A stretch of 39,362 nucleotides of DNA from Pedosphaera sp. (GTDB lineage Bacteria > Verrucomicrobiota > Verrucomicrobiia > Limisphaerales > UBA1096), in the NCBI GenBank assembly GCA_022451065.1, contig JAKUOU010000032.1, positions 1 to 39,362 of the forward strand, in the 5' to 3' direction. Position numbers and translations under genes: made by a program. Of the stretch, positions 25,273 to 34,500 are shown piece after piece. The first letter of the stretch is position 1. Every line of letters starts with the position of its first letter. The notes under the pieces were generated by a model that was given only the letters and a program-made list of their open reading frames with translations, was not told the origin of the DNA and made no database searches.

Positions 25273-25379
25273 GTGACGAGACCACCCTCACGATCCGTGT
25301 TGCCATCACCGTGATCGCGGCGGTCATTGCCATCGCCGTCGCTGTGGTTTTTGGCCGTGAGGACGACCGCGATGATTAG
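25269..25379 (+). CDS. Small single-pass membrane protein, 36 residues
   Basis: The frame starts at an ATG that overlaps the previous stop (ATGA) and ends at TAG 25377-25379, which overlaps the ATG of the next gene (25372). It encodes a 36-residue protein: a short polar N-terminus (MSDETTLTIR), one hydrophobic helix of about 19 residues rich in Ala, Val and Ile, and an acidic tail (GREDDRDD). The overlaps on both sides and the clean membrane-helix pattern argue that it is a real gene. No family is recognised; a small subunit of a membrane complex with the two preceding proteins is plausible. Confidence 0.65.
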   Translation: MSDETTLTIRVAITVIAAVIAIAVAVVFGREDDRDD

Positions 25380-25845
25380 CGCTGCCTCCATCGCCACGCG
25401 GCACGGCACGTTCGTCGCACAATTCAACCACACCGGCCTGTGCCAACTGGACTTCCCTGGCAAGGCTGCCCCGCCCCCGACCGGGTCGCCCAAGCGCTGG
25501 CTGGCGGCCACCGCCGCCGCGCTCGAGTCGTTGCTGCTTGGCCAGGCGCCACAAAAACTGCCCCCGATGGACCTGTCGACCGGCACCGATTTCCAGCAAT
25601 CGGTTTGGAGGCAACTCCTCAAAATCCCGCTTGGTCAAACACGATCTTACGGAGAACTGGCGCAGTGCTTGGCCAAACCGGGCGCCTCGCGAGCCGTCGG
25701 CTCGGCCTGCGGCTCCAACCCGATCCCGGTCATCGTTCCTTGCCACCGGGTGCTGGCGGCGCACCGGCGCCTTGGCGGCTTCTCGGGCGGCCTCGACTGG
25801 AAGCAGCGTCTGCTGCGTATAGAGCAGGCCGAGTTTATCGGGTGA
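25372..25845 (+). CDS. ogt: Methylated-DNA--[protein]-cysteine S-methyltransferase
   Basis: A 157-residue suicide DNA-repair protein that takes alkyl groups from O6-alkylguanine. The C-terminal domain is complete: DFQQSVWRQLLKIPLGQTRSYGE, the DNA-recognition region ASRAVGSACGSNPIP and the active-site VPCHRV (Cys124), then GGFSGGLDWKQRLL. The N-terminal domain is short, as in Ogt rather than Ada. I choose the ATG at 25372, which overlaps the stop of the 36-residue gene; a longer frame from 25327 would run through that gene. It is the last gene of an otherwise unknown membrane-protein operon. It contains four palindrome variants in under 200 bases. Confidence 0.93.
   Translation: MISAASIATRHGTFVAQFNHTGLCQLDFPGKAAPPPTGSPKRWLAATAAALESLLLGQAPQKLPPMDLSTGTDFQQSVWRQLLKIPLGQTRSYGELAQCLAKPGASRAVGSACGSNPIPVIVPCHRVLAAHRRLGGFSGGLDWKQRLLRIEQAEFIG
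25669..25676. repeat. Iterated palindrome core (in ogt)
   Basis: TTGGCCAA within GTGCTTGGCCAAACC. Variants CTTGGCCAGG (about 25540) and CTTGGTCAAA (about 25630) lie nearby. Confidence 0.65.
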
Positions 25846-25917
25846 TTCCTTTTTTGCAGAAGTCCCGCCACCGATTTGTTAATCTGCGCCGTGCGAAGGC
25901 TTCGCCTGTCACCGAGC

Positions 25918-28900
25918 ATGACTTCTTTTGTGTGGGTAATCCGAAAAACCGTTCTTTGTAGTGGAACCACGGTTGGGTTTGCCCTTGCCGGCGCGACGCT
26001 GATCGCCGGCCCAATCGAGGAGTTTGACCAATGGATTGCTCGTTACGAGGCGGCGCCATTGGAGGCCCGGCCGGGCTTGGAGGCAGAGGGGGTGCGCTTG
26101 GCCAAGCGGCGTCAGCCGCTGATGCTGCGATTGATCGCAACCCAACCGCGATTGGCCCTGCAACGCGCCGTTCCTCGACTTGCCAGGCTGCCGGAGTCCA
26201 TATCCCAACATCTCGAGCAACATACCGAGGGTCTGGCGGAGTACACCGTGACGGTTGCCTGTGGTGGGATGGGGCATCGCACCTGCCAGGTGGAGCGAAC
26301 ACTCACGCTCAACGGTGGTGTGCTGACCCCGCGCTTGTTCGGGCGCCGAGCGCATCTTGGCTCGAAGAGGGGCCTGCCGGTATACGGTATTGTGCTCGGT
26401 GGGCAAATGGCGATCGCTGATGAGCCGGCCCGCGAGCTTTCCGCTGCCGAGAAAACCGTGCTGGGTCTCGCGGCAGATCAAACCGTCCTTTCGCTGGCCG
26501 GTGAAAGGCGTACGTTCGATACCCCGGCGGCGGGGGCCGACTGGCAGCGGACACTCATCGCCGCCGAGCAGGTGCCCGGCCCGGCGGTGCACCTGCGGCC
26601 GGTGGCCAAGCAGAGGCCGCACGTAGGGTGGACCACCGGCAAAAAAAACGTCCTGTTCATTCGCGTTGACTTCTCCGACCTCGAGGGCAGCCCGCTGAAC
26701 GATGAGGCGACGATGTTCTCGATGAATCGCACCAACGAGTTTCTCGAGGACAACTCGTACGGCAAGCTCACGATCGACACGACGCTGGTGCCGGGAGTGT
26801 TACGCATGCCCAAGCCGGCGGCGTGGTACCAGGCCGAGCCGGAAAGCCGAGACGACAAGTTGCTGGATCACGCCCGCGACGCGGCCCGCTTGGTTGGCGC
26901 GAAATACAATTACCGCGACTATAACCTGTATATCGTTTGCTTCGACTCGATCTTCGACGGCTGGGCCGGCAAGGCGCGTGTCGGTACGATCGGGCTTTGG
27001 CTCAACGGTGGCTTCGACAACGACACCATCCAGCATGAGCTCGGCCACAACCTCGGCCTGTTCCACGCCAACGCCTGGGTGCCGTCGCAGAGCGATTCCC
27101 CGATCGGCTCCGGGGAGCACGAGGAGTACGGAGATCCCTACGACAACATGGGAAATTATTCGCCGTACGGGCACTTCAACGTCTATTTCAAGAATTATCT
27201 CTGGTGGATTCCGGACGCATCGGTGAAATCCGTTTCGCGCACCGGCACCTATCGGGTGAAGGCGCACGACCACCGCGAGTCCGGTATCGGCGTGCGTGCG
27301 CTGAAGATTGGCAAAAACTCCGGGCGCGACTACTGGGTGGGCGTTCGGCACTGGCTGGTCGGGAATGAGATCATGCTGCGCTGGGGGCTCAAGTCGGGCA
27401 GCTCAATGAGCGGCGATGGCTCGCTGCTGCTCGACATGACGCCGGAAACCCGCCGTGAATTTGAGGAGAGTCAGCCGCGCGACCACTCTCTACAGATGGG
27501 CAAAACGTTTCACGACAGTAGCCGTCGGGTGTCGATCACCCCGGTGGCCCGCGGCGGCGATGGCCACAAACTGTGGGTGGACATGCGCGTGATGTACGGC
27601 TCGGCTGACTCCAACCGCTCACCCAGCGTGAGCATCGACGGGTCGTCCGTGGAGGGCAAAGTGGGCGAACCGTTTCGTCTCACGGCCAGTGGCTTCGATC
27701 CTGACAGCGACGCGCTGTTTTATATTTGGAAGTTCGGCGACGGCAGTGACGCAGCCTACGGCAGGACCGTTTCGCACACCTACTTTCTCGGCGCGGACTC
27801 GGCGTTCTCGGTTACTTGCACGGCGGTCGACGGCAGGGGCGGCAGCGCAACGGCAACAATCTCGGTTCAGTTGGAGGGAAGCGACGACCCGGTCAACAGT
27901 TGGACCCAAACCACGCTGCCGGACACCGGCAACCTGTCGTTTGCGGCATTTGGTGGAGGGCAGTTTCTCGCGGGGGGCGACGGAGGTACTTTGGCCAAGC
28001 GCGATGCCGGCGGGACGGTCTGGTCCAGGGTCGGCGACAGCGGCACAAGGCAGCGGCTCTTCGGCGGCGCGATCACAGGAGGCACGCGCTTGGCAGTCGG
28101 CTGGTTGGGCGCGGTGACGGTTTCCAAAAACGCGGGCACATGGCGTCTAGCAAAGGGGGTCGAGTTGGTGAACCTTGAGGATGTGATCCATGATGGTGAC
28201 CAGTTCATCGCCGTGGGCAAGACAGGCAAGGTTGGCCTTTCGCCGGACGGTGAGGCGTGGACGTTTCACGAAAGCGGCACCGCCGCCTGGCTCAAGCATG
28301 TCACGATCGGCGGCGGTACTTACGCAGCGGTTGGCACGCGGGGCACAATCGTTACCTCAATCAACGGTTCAAAGTGGACGGAGCGCAACACGCCAACGAC
28401 AAACGGCCTAGAGAGCGTGGCATTTGGCAACGGCCAGTTTGTCGCCGTCGGTTTTAAGGGCACGATCCTCTACTCGGGCAACGGGCAACGCTGGATCAGC
28501 GCCAAGTCGGGCACGGATGAGTGGCTAAACGATGTGACATTCGGCGGGGGGATGTTTATGGCGGTTGGTGCCAACGGCACACTGTTGACCTCGCCCGACG
28601 GCAAGGCTTGGTTGCGCCGTAGCTCCGGCACGGAGACGACGCTTGGCGGCGTGGCGTTTGGCGCTCGGCGGTTCGTCATTGTCGGGCGCGACGGGCTGAT
28701 CCTCGAGTCGGGACAACTGGCCGCGCCGCCGGTGCCAACGCTCTCGGCCGCCTTGACCAAGGGTGGCAAGCTGCGGCTGGTCATCGACGGGCAGGGGGTC
28801 GGGCTCTTCCGCATCGAGGTCTCGGATGACCTTCAGGAATGGAGGGTTCTCAAGCGCATCCGGCAGATTGAGGCCAAGCCGGTGGAGTTCATTGATGAAT

Positions 28901-28947
28901 CGGTCACGGCAGATCGCAGTCACTTTTACCGCACTGTCACGCCGTAG
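25918..28947 (+). CDS. Large secreted metalloprotease (M11/gametolysin-like) with PKD and YCF48-like repeats
   Basis: A 1009-residue protein. A TTG at 25876 would add 14 residues, but the ATG at 25918 gives the signal peptide (to about residue 33). A propeptide-like region is followed by the protease domain. The zinc motif HELGHNLGLFH (His373, Glu374, His377, His383) and a Met-turn candidate YDNMG (Met411), separated by an EYGDPYDNMG block, are typical of M11-like metzincins. A PKD domain (about 568-653, ending in SHTYFLG...VTCTAVDGRGG) follows, then five or six YCF48-like propeller repeats (about 660-945; recurring AVGTRGTIVTS and GNGQFVAVGFKGTILYS). A small C-terminal domain ends the protein. 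It is probably an extracellular protease; the substrate is unknown. Exact copies of the palindrome occur at 26095 and 27991. Confidence 0.85.
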   Translation: MTSFVWVIRKTVLCSGTTVGFALAGATLIAGPIEEFDQWIARYEAAPLEARPGLEAEGVRLAKRRQPLMLRLIATQPRLALQRAVPRLARLPESISQHLEQHTEGLAEYTVTVACGGMGHRTCQVERTLTLNGGVLTPRLFGRRAHLGSKRGLPVYGIVLGGQMAIADEPARELSAAEKTVLGLAADQTVLSLAGERRTFDTPAAGADWQRTLIAAEQVPGPAVHLRPVAKQRPHVGWTTGKKNVLFIRVDFSDLEGSPLNDEATMFSMNRTNEFLEDNSYGKLTIDTTLVPGVLRMPKPAAWYQAEPESRDDKLLDHARDAARLVGAKYNYRDYNLYIVCFDSIFDGWAGKARVGTIGLWLNGGFDNDTIQHELGHNLGLFHANAWVPSQSDSPIGSGEHEEYGDPYDNMGNYSPYGHFNVYFKNYLWWIPDASVKSVSRTGTYRVKAHDHRESGIGVRALKIGKNSGRDYWVGVRHWLVGNEIMLRWGLKSGSSMSGDGSLLLDMTPETRREFEESQPRDHSLQMGKTFHDSSRRVSITPVARGGDGHKLWVDMRVMYGSADSNRSPSVSIDGSSVEGKVGEPFRLTASGFDPDSDALFYIWKFGDGSDAAYGRTVSHTYFLGADSAFSVTCTAVDGRGGSATATISVQLEGSDDPVNSWTQTTLPDTGNLSFAAFGGGQFLAGGDGGTLAKRDAGGTVWSRVGDSGTRQRLFGGAITGGTRLAVGWLGAVTVSKNAGTWRLAKGVELVNLEDVIHDGDQFIAVGKTGKVGLSPDGEAWTFHESGTAAWLKHVTIGGGTYAAVGTRGTIVTSINGSKWTERNTPTTNGLESVAFGNGQFVAVGFKGTILYSGNGQRWISAKSGTDEWLNDVTFGGGMFMAVGANGTLLTSPDGKAWLRRSSGTETTLGGVAFGARRFVIVGRDGLILESGQLAAPPVPTLSAALTKGGKLRLVIDGQGVGLFRIEVSDDLQEWRVLKRIRQIEAKPVEFIDESVTADRSHFYRTVTP
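26095..26108. repeat. Iterated palindrome, perfect 14-bp form
   Basis: Perfect CGCTTGGCCAAGCG in the metalloprotease gene, read Leu-Ala-Lys-Arg, a different phase from the other perfect copy at 3657. Confidence 0.9.
27991..27999. repeat. Iterated palindrome core (in metalloprotease gene)
   Basis: TTGGCCAAG followed by CGCG, read Leu-Ala-Lys-Arg. Confidence 0.7.
28752..28761. repeat. Iterated palindrome variant (in metalloprotease gene)
   Basis: CTTGACCAAG, one base from the 10-mer, read Leu-Thr-Lys. Confidence 0.6.
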
Positions 28948-28962
28948 CCGTTTTGCCTTCCG

Positions 28963-28972
28963 CTTAGCCAAG
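28963..28972. repeat. Iterated palindrome variant after the metalloprotease stop
   Basis: CTTAGCCAAG preceded by CG, one base from the 10-mer, 15 bases beyond the stop at 28947. Confidence 0.65.
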
Positions 28973-29009
28973 AGGTGCAGTAGGTTTGGCCGCGTTAACT
29001 TGAATACAG

Positions 29010-29675
29010 ATGAACACTTTCCTGAGGTTATTCAGTTGGACGACCCTCTTTTGCTGCGCGGCATGTGGTGAGGCGAACGATAAAACGGCCAAACCGGCCA
29101 GCATCCCAAAGCCGATTGTGAATCCATCCAATGAACCCCTGACAAAAGCGGCGAAGGCCGAATCCATTACACTCGGCGGTGGATGTTTTTGGTGTGTGGA
29201 GGCGGTGTACCAACGTATCGAGGGCATCACAAAAGTGACCTCCGGCTACATGGGTGGTAAGGTGCCTAATCCCACATACAAACAAATCTGCACCGGCCAA
29301 ACTGGCCACGCCGAGGTGGTGAAGGTAGAGTTTGACCCGGCAAAACTTTCCCTCGAAAAAGTGCTGGCGGTGTTTTGGAAAGCGCACGATCCCACCACGC
29401 TCAACCGGCAGGGTGCGGACGTTGGCACACAGTATCGCTCGGCGATTTTTTATCATAACGACGCCGATAAGGCTGTGGCGGAGAAATCCATGCAAGCGGC
29501 GGGCAAGTCGGGTGAGTTTAGGAGTCCGATCGTGACAGAGATCACCCGGGCTGGAACATTTTACAAGGCCGAGGAGTATCACCAAAACTACTTCAATCTG
29601 AACTCTAACGCGCCGTACTGCCGTGCTGTAATCTGGCCCAAGCTTAACAAGCTCGGGCTCAAGTTTAAAAAATAG
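29010..29675 (+). CDS. msrA: Exported peptide-methionine (S)-S-oxide reductase
   Basis: A 221-residue MsrA that reduces methionine S-sulfoxide in proteins. The N-terminus is a signal sequence (MNTFLRLFSWTTLFCCAACG) with a possible lipobox-like CAAC, so it may be a lipoprotein; the lipobox is not ideal. The catalytic block GGGCFWCVEAVYQRIEG starts at about residue 56 (Cys59), followed by GYMGGKVPNPTY, GHAEVVKVEFDP, HDPTTLNRQGADVGTQYRSA and AEEYHQNYF. The gene follows the metalloprotease by 62 bases and precedes a CotH gene on the same strand. Protection of secreted proteins from oxidation is the likely role. Confidence 0.95.
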   Translation: MNTFLRLFSWTTLFCCAACGEANDKTAKPASIPKPIVNPSNEPLTKAAKAESITLGGGCFWCVEAVYQRIEGITKVTSGYMGGKVPNPTYKQICTGQTGHAEVVKVEFDPAKLSLEKVLAVFWKAHDPTTLNRQGADVGTQYRSAIFYHNDADKAVAEKSMQAAGKSGEFRSPIVTEITRAGTFYKAEEYHQNYFNLNSNAPYCRAVIWPKLNKLGLKFKK

Positions 29676-29768
29676 CTGCCGAGCCGGTCGGCGTTACGGT
29701 GTGTCCTTGTCCGTTGAAGATTATGCTCAAGTACGCACCGTAAAAGGAAGTTCCCGTCAATTACTTCA

Positions 29769-31508
29769 ATGAAAGTAGCAACAAACTCCTCGCGATTCAT
29801 CAGCCTGTTCTTCACCCCTGTCGCCTACCTATTGTTGGCAGCAGTAGCACGGGCAGAGGATCTGGCACCTTACAGTTTCGATCATTTTTTTGACACCTCA
29901 CGCCTGGTCAAAATCGACCTGAAGGTTGAACCAGCGGATTGGGACAAGGTGCGCGTGCAGCATCGTTCGCTGGTCAAAACCCTGCGCACTGACATCCCTC
30001 CATCGGAGCAGAAGAAACCGTTCAGTTACGTGTCTGCGAACCTAACAATCGACGGTACCGACATCGGCAGAGTGGCAATTCGAAAGAAGGGTTTCGTCGG
30101 ATCACTCGACTATGATCGTCCCTCGCTTAAGATCCAGATTGACCAGTATGAAAAGAAAAAGATGTTCGCTGGCGTGGACACGCTCACGCTGAATAACAAC
30201 AAGCAAGACGGCTCGCGAGTCCATCAACTTGTCGGCTACCAGTTTTTTCGCGCAGCGGGACTACCGGCATCTCACTGCAACCTTGCGCTCGTGAGCGTGA
30301 ACGGCAAATCACTCGGCGTTTATTCCAATGTCGAGTCGCTCGACAAGCACTACTTCCGCCGCACGTTCAAAAGCGCCAAGGGTACTCTGTATGAAGGCAC
30401 AGTTTGCGACTTTCATGTGCACTCACTGGTCAGGTTCGAGCGCAAGTTTGGATCGAAAAAAGCCATTGCATCCATCAAAAATGCCAGCATGGCGTTGGAT
30501 TCTGATGACCGCTCGATCCTGGACAAACTCGGCAGGCATCTGGATCTCGACCAGTTTTATCGTTACTGGGCGGCAGAGGTGCTCGTCGGCCACTGGGACG
30601 GCTACGTCAGCAACAAGAACAACTACTTCGTTTATTTCGACTCGAAATCGGAGCGACTGCATTTCCTCCCGTGGGGCCTCGATCAGTTGGCGACCGATCG
30701 CAATATGTTTTGGCGTCAAGGCTTTGATCCACCCAAGTCTATCAAGGCAGATGCAGCTATTCCACGCCGGCTCTATAAAAATCCGGAGGCCCAGAAAAAA
30801 TATTTTGCGGCGATGCGTTCGCTGCTAGATGAGGTTTGGGATGAGAAAAAGCTCGTCACACAGATCGATAATCTACAGGCCATGATCAATCCCCACCGTA
30901 TTGAGAAAAGTTTCTGGAGTCGGCGCCATGCCTCCACATTCCAAAAGTTCATCAGCCGGCGTCGCGCGGAAATTCTCGACGAGATCGCCGACGGAAAATT
31001 TCCCCAGTGGACACTGGAGTCGCGGGAGATGATGGGTGAAATCGTGAAAGTGGCCGACAGCAACAGCACGTTCTCCTTTAAAATGACCGATGCTAAAAAA
31101 GGGGGGCGTGGTTTTGTGACAGCCAAGGGAACCGGGCAGGTAGATATGAAATACGGTAATAAAGCCGTGATCTTCGGTTCGCCCGCATATGGATTGCGAC
31201 AAAACGGGCGGCGCTCCGTCACGCTGCGAATCCATCGGGAGAATGCCGCTGACGGGGAACCTGAGGCGGTTGAGGTCACTTTCCCACGGCCAAGGCTGAC
31301 GGCCGAGCGGCCGGAGGCGTCCTATCGGATTGATGTTTTTGCCAGTCCTGCCCAGGGGGATCTGTTTGTATCTAACTCACGTGAGCCGCTGGGGCGATTG
31401 GCTGGCAATGTGGTGCTCACCCGGTTTGGAACCGACCCTGGCGATATAATTGAAGGCCGCTTGGAGAGCGAAGTGTTCCGGTTTCTCCCCAACAACGATG
31501 AGAAATAA
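29769..31508 (+). CDS. Secreted CotH-family protein kinase-like protein
   Basis: A 579-residue protein with a signal peptide (residues 1-29, ending AVARA). The CotH domain covers about residues 40-400: IDLKVEPADWDKV, a basic GRVAIRKKGFVGS motif, TLNNNKQDGSRVHQLVGYQFFRAAG, LGVYSNVESLDKHYF, GHWDGYVSNKNNYFVYFD near residue 273 and PWGLDQL near 300. CotH proteins phosphorylate secreted proteins in Bacillus spores and share a kinase-like fold; activity here is inferred. A beta-rich C-terminal domain (about 425-579) follows. It converges on a second, larger CotH gene with a 33-base gap holding a palindrome. A G+C of about 43-50% in sampled lines is lower than in the first 28 kb. Confidence 0.88.
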   Translation: MKVATNSSRFISLFFTPVAYLLLAAVARAEDLAPYSFDHFFDTSRLVKIDLKVEPADWDKVRVQHRSLVKTLRTDIPPSEQKKPFSYVSANLTIDGTDIGRVAIRKKGFVGSLDYDRPSLKIQIDQYEKKKMFAGVDTLTLNNNKQDGSRVHQLVGYQFFRAAGLPASHCNLALVSVNGKSLGVYSNVESLDKHYFRRTFKSAKGTLYEGTVCDFHVHSLVRFERKFGSKKAIASIKNASMALDSDDRSILDKLGRHLDLDQFYRYWAAEVLVGHWDGYVSNKNNYFVYFDSKSERLHFLPWGLDQLATDRNMFWRQGFDPPKSIKADAAIPRRLYKNPEAQKKYFAAMRSLLDEVWDEKKLVTQIDNLQAMINPHRIEKSFWSRRHASTFQKFISRRRAEILDEIADGKFPQWTLESREMMGEIVKVADSNSTFSFKMTDAKKGGRGFVTAKGTGQVDMKYGNKAVIFGSPAYGLRQNGRRSVTLRIHRENAADGEPEAVEVTFPRPRLTAERPEASYRIDVFASPAQGDLFVSNSREPLGRLAGNVVLTRFGTDPGDIIEGRLESEVFRFLPNNDEK

Positions 31509-31522
31509 GTAATTTGTTCCAG

Positions 31523-31534
31523 CGCTTGGCCAAG
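31523..31534. repeat. Iterated palindrome at a convergent junction
   Basis: CGCTTGGCCAAG with the exact 10-mer at 31525-31534, in the 33-base gap between the two CotH genes. Confidence 0.85.
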
Positions 31535-31541
31535 TGGCCGG

Positions 31542-34500
31542 TCATTCGCGTGGTTTGAGGAGGAGTCGATAAAACCGATTGGCAGTGCTTGGCCAATTTT
31601 TGTCGGTGACTTGTGCCGCTTGAGCTTCGGCGGCCGCCTCAATTGTTTTCAACGGAAACCACTCCGCTTGGTCAAGCGCGTCGGTGTATTGAACGACGCA
31701 ACCCTTGCGTTTTGGAAGTTGAAATGACAGCACGATCCCTTCTGCCGCAATTTTGATTTCTGTGAAGCTGATGCTGATTCGTTCATCCGGAACTCCCGGT
31801 GAACCGTGATCATTCCAGCTCGCACGCCAATACTCAGCACCTGCCTCCATTCCTTGGGGTACGACCTGTTTGGCTACGAGTGAAAACCCACGACCATCTG
31901 TCGTTGGGTGCCAGTCATCCAGATAGTGCAGCTCTAGGATCGTCTTGCCGACTTGATCGACGATTTCCAGCCGGCCGCCACCATTACTCAACTTGCCTGA
32001 GTATACTCCGCCGGTGGAAATTTCCCCGCCGTAACGAGTGGCAAACGCGCGAGCATTTCGCACCAGCAAAAGTCGTTCGCCGGGATCGAGGGTTTTATCC
32101 GTGTCGGTCAAAAAGGAGAAACGCACTTCGCCGGCCACCGTCAGGCCGGTGAGGTTTAACGGCTGTTTGCTGTTGTTCAGTAGTTCGATGAATTCAAAGT
32201 CGGACGCCCTGAAGGTGGAATCAACCGAAAGTTCATCCGGTGTCGGATCTGCTGGGTGATAGTGAAGCTCGGAGACGAGCAGGTCGCCGGTAACCGGGGA
32301 GGGCGCGATAGAGTAAAACTGAGTCAGAGGGCCAGACCATTTGCTGGAAAGCGGCGGGTTGTTCGAGCCAGTCAGGCTTCTGTGCGTCGTCTTGTAAACT
32401 CGTGCGGTCAGTAGTGTGCTATCAGTGATTTTGATCGGCGTGTTCCCGTAGAGAACCGCTTTGGCGGCAACGCTGCCACCCGATCGCCGAGGGTCGGTTC
32501 CGTTCAGGGTGTAATAGATTTTCCCGCCCTCCTTTGATTTGAGGCTGACGAGCGTGCCGGGCTGGGTGTACCCGGCCGGCCTGTCGGACTCCGGCGGGTC
32601 GACGAACTGTTTTTCCATGAACGAAATCCTTTGGGAGAGCCATGTTTTCATGTGGTTCACCTCGCCCTGATAGGTGCCGCCATAGGCGCTGCGCGGCCGC
32701 TGGTTCCACTTGGCCAAGTTGCGCTTTTGGGCTTCCGTCAGTTCGTTGGCCATCCCGTCGATGATGGCATTAATGTTGGCCTTGCTAAATTCCGCACGGC
32801 GAAGCGACTGGAAACGGTCGATGTATTTTTGAAAAAAATCGATGTCCTTGAACATGCGGTTCCACCACGGATAGTTGAAAAAATCCGTGCCACGGTCGCT
32901 GGAGGTCGAGCGCCATGTTCTGGGATTATTATCCCTTCCATCCGTCGAGCCGAGTGCTCTGTCAAAATCCCAGATCGGCCCAAAGGTTAACTTGCCGCCG
33001 CGGGGTTTGTACATGTAGCCGCTGAGCCGAAGTGCATCGACGTTGAAAGCCACGACATTGAGCAGGTGATGGTCTATTGCCGCATCGACATCGATGTATT
33101 TTGCATAGCCTCGTGTGGGATTCTTGAAATATGAAGCGTTCAGCGCCGTGCCCATATCGTTGAAAAATCGGCGGACATATTGCTGCTGGGCATCACGCTC
33201 GGGTCGCTCGATCTCCTCTTCTTTCGGGTAGACGTATTTGATGCTTTGACCGGCGGCACCAAAGCCGGAATCGCCGGGGTCGCTACGGTCGATTTTAAAG
33301 ATGTAACCACCGGAAACATCCGGCTCTTTTTTGTGCTCCTCGAACAGTCGCTCAACGTCCACACGGTCGGCATCGCGGCTGATTTTTTCCATCAGTGCAT
33401 AGACCCCATAGTAATCCGAACTGGAGAGAGCGCCTCCGCCGGTATTCAGGTATACCTCGACAAACCGGGTTCGTGGCGCGTACCTGCCAATTTGGCGGCT
33501 TAACTCGAAAATGAATGGGTTGTGCATCAACGTGAGGTCGAAATTATATGGCCCCCACAACACCCAGTCCGATTCGTTTGGCATGCCGAGCAGCGGTAGG
33601 TTTTTGTCCTCGCCGAACTCGTCCTGCACCTCGAGCGACAGCGATGCCTTTGAGCGTCCGCCCGTGCTCGAGCCACGCACTTTGATGCCGACCTGACTGG
33701 CCGCGGCGAAACCATTCCTAAACCGGCTGCGCCCGTTTTCTGGCTCGATAATGGCCATCGACGCCATCTGGTAATCACCCGATGGCGGTCGACCGTCACC
33801 GTAATTCTCAAGAAGGATCAGCGGCAGGTTGGACGAGGCGTTGGCCAGGCTACGCTGGATTTCAATATACATCTCGCTGCCGACCGGCCCCATGCCGCCT
33901 TGAGGATGCACCAACCGGGCCTTGACGGGGGCGGTTTCTCGGAGCGTCAGCGGGCCGGAGTAAACCGGTGACGACTCCGACGGGATAGTACCGTCTAGGG
34001 TGTAGTGGATGTTGGCTTTCGGGTTGGCTGCCTCCGGTCGTTCCAACTCGACCTGGATTGATGTCTGGAACGACTGACTGGGCTGCAAAAAGGCTACGCC
34101 TGCCTCCAAGCCGGGAACCGTTTCGTCGTTTCTGGCCCGTGGTGTCGGAACGAACATATACCCAAACGAATTCATTACCTCCGTTTTTTTGTAGGCGATC
34201 AACTCCGGCAAAATCAGCAAATCGGAGCTGGTGACCAGGTTGTTCAGCCCATGAATCGCGAGCAGGTTGCGGCCTTCGACCAGAACGTTCCCTGCGTTTG
34301 GGATGGAAAATTCAACGGGCGTTGTTGCTGTCGAGTCGGGTCGGTTTTGAGGTGCGCCGGATTTCCAGTTCAACGTTGCTGGGGCGTTGTCGCTGGCGAC
34401 TTTTTTGCCGTTGATGAAGGCGGCGAATCCATCCTCGTATTGCAGGTTCAGTGCCAGTTCATCGATAATCGACAAGTCCGCCACGTCGAACGGAATACGG

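Noticed and set aside
28010-28700. DNA tandem repeat or CRISPR-like array in the metalloprotease gene
   Set aside because: The repetition is at protein level (YCF48-like blades) with diverged DNA and no constant repeat/spacer pattern.
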